This document shows, in pieces, positions 57,601-64,000 of a DNA stretch of 64,000 nucleotides; positions within the stretch are counted from its first letter, which is position 1; the number at the start of each line of letters is the position of its first letter. Made by a program: the position numbers and the translations under genes. This DNA comes from Cunninghamia lanceolata (taxonomy: Eukaryota; Streptophyta; Pinopsida; Cupressales; Cupressaceae), in assembly GCA_027924645.1 (NCBI GenBank), contig BSBN01001482.1, positions 12,852,001-12,916,000 on the forward strand, written 5' to 3'. The notes below the pieces were generated by a model. The model worked only from the letters and a program-made list of their open reading frames with translations. It had not been told where the DNA came from and ran no database searches.

Positions 57601-60120
57601 TGGATGGGGAATGTTGGATGTGGAATTAGGTTGAGGTTTGTAGGATTTAGGGGGTAGATTAACTATTTAGATTGGGTTGGAGGATTCTTGACTCACCATA
57701 CTTAGGATGGAGGATTATGGATTTTTAGGTTTGGATTAGGATGGTGATTGGGACCAACATTCGTATACAATTTGGGAGGTGGTGGACACCTATTAAATGT
57801 AACATTCTTATGCACCTTGTGTTGGGATCGATGATAATCTTGAAGGTGGTGGACACCTATTATATGCAATGTACATCTTTCGATGTGGCTCCACATTTTG
57901 TGTGATTATTGGATTTAGATATTTTCCTTTGCTTGATTTGATTGATTTATTTTTCTTTGGAGCCCATATTGATTTTATATGTCCTTGATGTTTGGATTCA
58001 TTCACATTTGATGTTTGATTTGGATCTATTGCTTTGTATGTTTTACAATTTTGTTGGTCCCAATTGATAGGTTTGGGAAGTGGAAGATAAAGTTTAATGG
58101 TAGGGATAGTGGAGTTGGAATGATTGTCAGTAACAAGTTTGTTGTGGGGGCTATGAATGGTCCCTATCTCGATGCTTTCATTGGATGAAGTTACCTTAGT
58201 GATCGTTGAAGTATCACTAACACCATCAAATTGTTTAGATGATTGATATTCAATGCCTTGAACATGACTAATGTGGATCAGGATATGCTCTAGGATGCCA
58301 ATCATTTTCCTTAATAGTTCATGATTTTACATATCTTGTTTGCAATAGGATATTTGTTGTTTGTGAAGCATGATGCTAGTCTATTGGTATGTTTCCATGA
58401 ACTATTAGAACTTTCTATTATCCCATATGTAAGAAAATTGATTGGATGAAGGTTGCAGACCCTATGGCAACTATTAGAACTTTCTATTATCAAATTTGTA
58501 AGAAAATTGATTGGATGAAGGTTGCAGACCCTAGTTGATAGGATGCTTGTGCTTTCTCATTGTGTACACTTGTCATTATTTTATTTTTATTTGTGCTTGT
58601 TGTCCCTTGATCATTATTTTTGCTTGTCATGCCTTGATCATTCTTTATGCTTGTCATTCCTTGATCATTATTTGTGCTTGTTGTGTCTTGATCACTTGAA
58701 TACTCAATGGTAGCTTTCTCACTAATATGTTTGATATGATCAATGTCATTTTCTTCATTGTCTATATGTTCATGGGGACCAAGTGTCTCATCATAGGATG
58801 TTGTTGTATGATGGATAGGAGTATTGTGGGTTTCTTGATCATGGATGGGAGGAGTTTTGATCTATTGATCATGGATGGTGTAAAGTTGGATGAGGGGATC
58901 GCCATGGTTCTCTAGATCATAGATAGGATCTTGATCATATGTACGAGAATCTGGGATAGTTGGATCTTTATTTGGTGATGGGAAAGGTTGACCATGATTT
59001 TTAACAAGTTCTTGACATATCCTTAACTACTTCTTGGACAAGAGGGATGTACATTCTTTGGCTTTGATCTCCCCATTATTGATTAGCTCATGGATATACT
59101 CCTTGATTGCTACATTTTGAGTAGTAAGAGGCATTTGATGCTTATGGGTTTTATGGATCTTGTGTACTTTGGACCTTATGGATTGGTTTCATTTTCTTTC
59201 CTACATTGGTTGGCTTGCAAAGATAATGGATCTAGGGGGATCTTGAGTAGGCTTGATAGGTTCTATATTAATAATGTTTTTGCACGATGGTACTTCAAAT
59301 TGAGTGGGAATGGTGCTAGGGAAATCTTGGGAAACCTAAGTAGGTATTGGATCTATAATATTATTCATGTGTGATGGTATGTGATTAGTAATGTTGCAAG
59401 ACTCTTCAACTTGGATTTGTCCTTTTTTATTGTGATCCTTTGCTAGTAGTTTTAGGATAAAATCCTCTGTGGGTTGCTTGGATGGGGTTGGATTAGGTTG
59501 ATTGGATAATTTATAAGATGGGAAATAGGATTGATTTTGATAGGAGGGGTTAAATGATTTGGATGATGAAGGTTTGGGAGGTGGAGGATTTATAGCTATT
59601 AGTTGTTCATGTAGGATTTGGAGTTAGGCCATAAATCATTTGATAGGGTCTTGTTCTAGGCTAGTGTTCCCTTGGTCAAAGGTACCATAATGATGGTGAA
59701 GGGATGTTTGATGTGAGCCTATAGGATAGCTAGTACTAGCATGCTCTTGGTGAAATTTATCTTGATCGATATAGGCATTCATACATCTATGATTAGATCT
59801 ATGGGATAATTTGCTCATGATGATGGCGAGATAGGCATTATCATGTTCATCTCTAGATAAATCATAAGATTCATCAAGATGTTCTTCTTGATCTAATAGG
59901 TTATTTTCACCATCAGGATGTTCAAAGGGATCATACTCCTCTTGGTTGACAATACTATCATCATCATCATTCATGAATGGGGTTCCATTAGGATACTCTT
60001 TTTTATGGATGATCTTTGCTTGTACTTGGATTTTGGGTTTTGCATGGGCATTATTTTTTAATTGGTTACATGCAACATAATAATCATGACCTACAAGGCT
60101 CTCATCATCATCATGTGTGG
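57600..60120 (-). pseudogene. Decayed gag-like or unknown retroelement ORF
   Basis: On the minus strand, acidic and polar sequence reads from about 59974: MNDDDDSIVNQEEYDPFEHP, LDQEEHLDESYDLSRDEHD. It then continues in broken frames (NPPPPKPSSSKSFNPSYQNQ, QMPLTTQNVAIKEYIHELI) to about 57808 (LYLPLPKPINWDQQNCKTYK). Peptide-level tandem repeats occur at 58401-58700. Many stops and shifts. No zinc knuckle or enzyme motif is seen; a retroelement origin is inferred from setting and composition. Confidence 0.4.
58401..58700 (-). repeat. Two codon-multiple tandem repeats (69 bp x2 and 27 bp x4)
   Basis: A 69-base unit starting ACTATTAGAACTTTC repeats at 58401 and 58470. A 27-base unit (TGCTTGTCATGCCTTGATCA) repeats about four times at 58593-58700, reading NDQGMTS-like peptides on the minus strand. 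Both periods are multiples of three. Confidence 0.8.
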
Positions 60121-60160
60121 ATGGGGTCCTATCTTATTTGGGAGAGAGGATCTTTTTTGG

Positions 60161-61000
60161 TGCAGTCACGGTTAGGAGGGTCCACAAAGTGAACTATCTA
60201 GGCCGTGTAGCTAGAGTAAACACAACGGAAACAACTCAAAGATGTAAAACAAATGCAGCTTCAATCATTCAATATATCATAGAATTCAAATACAAATTGG
60301 TTGACAACATGCGGGCTTACAATTAGGGCTCACAGGCCTAATTTCACAGTTACAGAATATGCACAAGATATAGCTTTGAAGCTCCTTTGCGAGAAATCCA
60401 AACTATCAACTATGAACTAATGATCAACTATCAATCACTACTTTCTTATGCATCTATTACATCAATTTATATCATCTCCGGAACAAAAGATTCCTCCGCA
60501 TCGACCAAGGAAGATCACAAACTCAAATGAAGAGCTATAATGTGTGTAGACAGGTAGGTTAGACCTAAATTAATAGAATTCCTCCGCAAATGAATGGAAT
60601 AATGTGCGGATCTCAGGGAAGGTTGGCCACAAACCAAACAACATTGAATGTTGTGTCTTTTAGCTTTACAAGTCATGAATTTCTTTGCAAGTCTTCTCCT
60701 TTAGTTGATTGTCTAAGACTGCCAAGGTGCTATGTTCTACAAAAACAAATGATCTTCTGATAGCGATATCTTATCGATACGTTATCCAAATGATCTGATA
60801 TTTGGATATGATGTGCTTGAACATGTCTAGAGGCTAAGTCCAGCTCTGCAAGATCTAAAATGCAGCTGCGGTAGAATGCAGACCAAAATACATTTACTCC
60901 TACTGACTGAATTGACTAGAAAATGAAAAGAAACCAACTGAAATGCAAATGTATTTGGTTGGTGCAAGATTACTCTTGAACCAGGGATGCTCCTACATCA
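60161..61000 (-). mobile_element. Gypsy-2 3' LTR
   Basis: The minus strand starts TGATGTAGGAGCATCCC at 61000 and ends CGTGACTGCA at 60161, about 840 bp. The left limit rests only on the CA end and the change of sequence character, because the other LTR is not in the window. Confidence 0.65.
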
Positions 61001-61076
61001 AACATCTGAGGTTATTGAAAAAGTGAGTCCCTCACTTTGTTGGGGCTGGAGGAAAATCAAGATAGTCTACCTCAAC

Positions 61077-63944
61077 CTAAGGAATCCATGATGAATCCTC
61101 TTTTAGTCTGCCTTTCCACTTCACAAGATATTCTTTGTATTGTCTCCCTCTTGTGTTGCATCCAATTCTACTATCCAAAATGTCCTCAATCTGCTCTGGT
61201 GCTTGTTGTGGTAACTGTTGCTTCAAGTCTTCTTCAATTTTGTCACTGAACTCTGCTTCATGATATTGATATAGGTCTGCAATGTTGAAAATAGGTGATA
61301 TACCCAATGTCTCTAGTAACTCCACTTCATAGGAATTTCCTGAATCAAACTTTCTGAGTATCCTACATGGTCCAAACTTCTTCATCTTCAACTTGTTATA
61401 TGTCCCAACTGGAAATCTCTCTTTTCTCAAGTATACCATCACTTCATCTCCAACTGCAAATTCTTTGTGTCTTCTTTTCTCATCTAGTTTCTCTTTGTAC
61501 TTACTGTTCATCTCCTCCAAATGCTTCTTCACTTGATTATGCATTGTCTCCATGTGTCCTGCAAATTCTTCTGCCTCTGTACTCCTCTTCTCTTCCATGT
61601 TGATGTCTCTCAACTATGCAACTCCTCTAGGGTTAGTTCCTATCACAATCTCAAATGGTGTTCTTCTAGTACTCCTATTCACTAAATTATTATATGTGAA
61701 CTCTACTTGTGATAGAATCAAATCCCAATTTCCTGCCTTCTCTCCAACCAAACATCTCAACAAGTTTCCCAAACTCCTGTTCACTACCTCTGTATGTCCA
61801 TCTATCTATGGATGAAATTTTGAACTGAACTTCAAATCCATCTTCATCTTCTTCCAAAGTGTCTTCCAAAAATATCCAAGAAATCTTGTATCTCTTTCTA
61901 AAATTATGCTCTTAGGTAATCCATGCAATCTCACAATCTCCTTGAAAAATAGGTCAGCTACATGTATTGCATTAGTTGTCTTCTTACAAGGTATGAAATG
62001 TGCCATTCTTGAAAATTTGTCCACCACTACAAATATTGAATCATGTCCTCTTTATGTCTTCAGCAATCCCATTATAAAATCCATGCTTATGTCTTCCCAA
62101 GGTCTCTCCGGTACTGTCAAAGGTTTGTACAATCCAGTATTCTGACTACTCCCTTTTGCAACTTGACAAACTCTACAACTCTGCACAAATTTCCTTACAT
62201 CCTTATGTATCTGAGGCCAAAAGTAATTTTCACTTACCAAAGCCATTGTCTTGTCAATGCCAAAATGTCCTACCAATCCACCACTATGTTTCTCCTTGAT
62301 CAAATTATCTCTCATTGAACTCCTAGGTATGCATAACTAACTTCCTCTGAACAACATATCTTCTTGAATGAAATAGTCCAACCACTTACTCCTATCTATC
62401 ACAACAGGTTCCTTACATGCTTTCCAAGGTTCTACAAAATCAAGGTCTTCTTCATACATGTTCTTCAATTCTTCAAATCCCAACAGTTCAACTCTCATCT
62501 CTGTCGGCAAATTCCTTCTTCTACTCAATACATCTGCAACTTTGTTTGATTTTCCACTCCTATGCTTCAATACAAAAGTATAACTTTGCATGAACTCTAT
62601 CCATCTCATATGTCTCTGATTCAACTTTCCTTAATTGTTCAAATACTATAAATCTTGATGATCTGTATATAATACAAACTCCTTAGGCAACAAGTAATGT
62701 CTCCACTTCTTCAAGGCTTGAATTATGGCATAGAACTCTTGATCATAAACTGAATATCTTCTCCTTGCATCATTCAACTTCTCACTGAAATATCCTATAG
62801 GTCTACCTTCTTGAATTAATACTACTCCTATTGCATTTCCACTTGCATCACAATCTACTTGAAATACCTTATTGAAATCTGATAATGCCAACACAGGTTG
62901 CTCTGTTACTTTCTGCTTCAATAACTCAAAACTTTTATCTGCTCTTGATGTCCCTTAAAGTCTTTTTTATCACATCTCATTGTTTCTGTCATAGGGTTAC
63001 ATACTGAACTAAAATTTTTGATGAACTTCTGGTAGAAACTAGCTAATCCATGAAATGATCTGACTTCTCCAATGCTCTCCAATGTAGGCCATTCAACAAT
63101 TGCTCTCACTTTCTCAAGGTTCATATTCAATCCCTCCCCAGAAATCACAAATCCCAAGTACACCAATTCTTCCTTCATGAAACTACATTTCTTGATGTTT
63201 ATCAACAATTTATCTTCTCTTAGTCTCTGCAATATTTGTCTCAAGTGTCACTAATGTTCTTTTTTCTTACTAAAAATCAGAATATCATCCAAATATACAA
63301 TAACAAACTTACCCAATAATTTCTTCAAGACTTCATTCATCAACCTCATGAAAGTTCTTGGTGTATTTGTCAATCCAAAAGGCATCACTAACCACTCATA
63401 CAACCCTTCATTTGTCTTAAAAGAAGTCTTCCATTCATCTCCTTCTCTGATTCTGATATGATGGTATCCACTCTTCAATTCTATCTTTGTGAAATATTTT
63501 TCTCCACTCAAACAATCCATGATATCATCTATCCTAGGTAAAGGAAATCCATACTTGACTGTGATCTTATTTATTGCTCTAGAGTCTATACACATTCACC
63601 ATTCTCCATCTTTCTTTGGTGCTAACACTACAAGTACTGCACAAGGACTCAAAATTTCTCTTATTAAACCTTTCCTCAGCAACTCATGTATCTGTCTATT
63701 CAATTCTTAATTCTCTGTCGATGTCATGCTGTGTTGCTTTGTTAGGTAAACTAGCTCCTAGTATAAGATCCATGTGATGACTGATACTCCTGATTGGTGG
63801 CAATCCTTCAGGTACATTATCTGATATGATGTCTTCATACTCTATCAGCAACTCAATTATCTCCTCCGGTTGTGATTCTTCAGTCTCCTTCAATGTTTTA
63901 GGCTTCTTAGGAATCAAAGCAGAACACATATTCTCGTGTCTCAA
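61077..63944 (-). pseudogene. Gypsy-2 pol: RT, RNase H, integrase, chromodomain, broken
   Basis: RT opens with EYEDIISDNVPEGLPPIRSI, then [15 protein letters not shown] and YLDDILIF (YLDD at 63295-63284). Motif A reads [14 protein letters not shown], Glu replacing catalytic Asp. RNase [38 protein letters not shown]. Integrase: [46 protein letters not shown]. Chromodomain: [18 protein letters not shown]. Frame changes occur near 63740 and 62930. From 62921 to 61077 one frame runs with stops at about 62640, 62610, 62338, 62053 and 61807, plus one near 61614. Confidence 0.85.
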
Positions 63945-64000
63945 ACCATCCAGAAATTTTCTCCCATCTACTAAACAGATTGTAGCATTCCCACATACTT

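Larger units (their letters stand above)
60161..64000 (-). mobile_element. Ty3/gypsy chromovirus gypsy-2, minus orientation, cut by window end
   Basis: The 3' LTR at 60161-61000 is followed (towards higher coordinates) by chromodomain, integrase, RNase H and RT on the minus strand. It is the same family as gypsy-1: the proteins align throughout, and the LTR start TGATGTAGGAGCATC is shared. Gag and the 5' LTR lie outside the window. Confidence 0.9.

Overview
The window is AT-rich plant nuclear DNA. It consists almost entirely of transposable elements nested inside one another, and I see no intact cellular gene. A seed plant is certain: there are plant-type pentatricopeptide-repeat (PPR) DYW sequences, Ty3/gypsy chromoviral pol with a chromodomain, Ty1/copia Sirevirus-like LTR signals and a CACTA transposon. 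The PPR array, with near-identical P-L-S triplets, and the long decayed elements suggest a gymnosperm (conifer-like) genome. That last step is inference.

The main result is the insertion history, read from exact target-site duplications (TSDs). One Ty3/gypsy element (gypsy-1) spans 3188-55051 between copies of TTGTG, although its own sequence is only about 7 kb. Its 5' LTR is split by a 28.5-kb insertion X (3823-32301, TSD CAAGG). X carries a pol-less, coiled-coil-rich decayed ORF and was itself hit by a 23-kb CACTA element (4170-27151, TSD AAA). The CACTA element holds captured gene pieces: two PPR segments in opposite orientation, one eIF5B exon and two ATP-dependent phosphofructokinase (PFK) exons. 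It was then hit by a non-autonomous copia-type LTR element, LARD-1 (5173-14092, TSD CAATG), which in turn received a solo LTR (7119-8497, TSD TCTCT).

Further along, gypsy-1 pol is interrupted three times: by LARD-2 (34792-42203, TSD GGATC), a younger relative of LARD-1; by element Y (42393-49908, TSD GTACT/GTACC), a minus-strand element with another pol-less ORF and its own LTR-like insertion; and by a 1.2-kb piece, Z, carrying a long palindrome (about 51210-52395). Gypsy-1 ends with integrase, chromodomain and 3' LTR at 55051. From 55057 to about 60120 lies noncoding DNA and a decayed minus-strand gag-like ORF. From 60161 to the window end is a second, minus-strand gypsy element (gypsy-2) of the same family, cut by the window edge.

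The most unusual content is the LARD-1/LARD-2 pair. In place of pol they carry a coiled-coil ORF with four CCHC zinc knuckles (ORF-A) followed by a roughly 1030-codon conserved ORF of unknown function (ORF-B). X and Y carry ORFs of comparable architecture. The LARD LTRs end in a hairpin whose stem differs between families but stays complementary. Stop codons that disrupt LARD-1 fall mostly where LARD-2 has Gln or Arg, which points to C-to-T decay.
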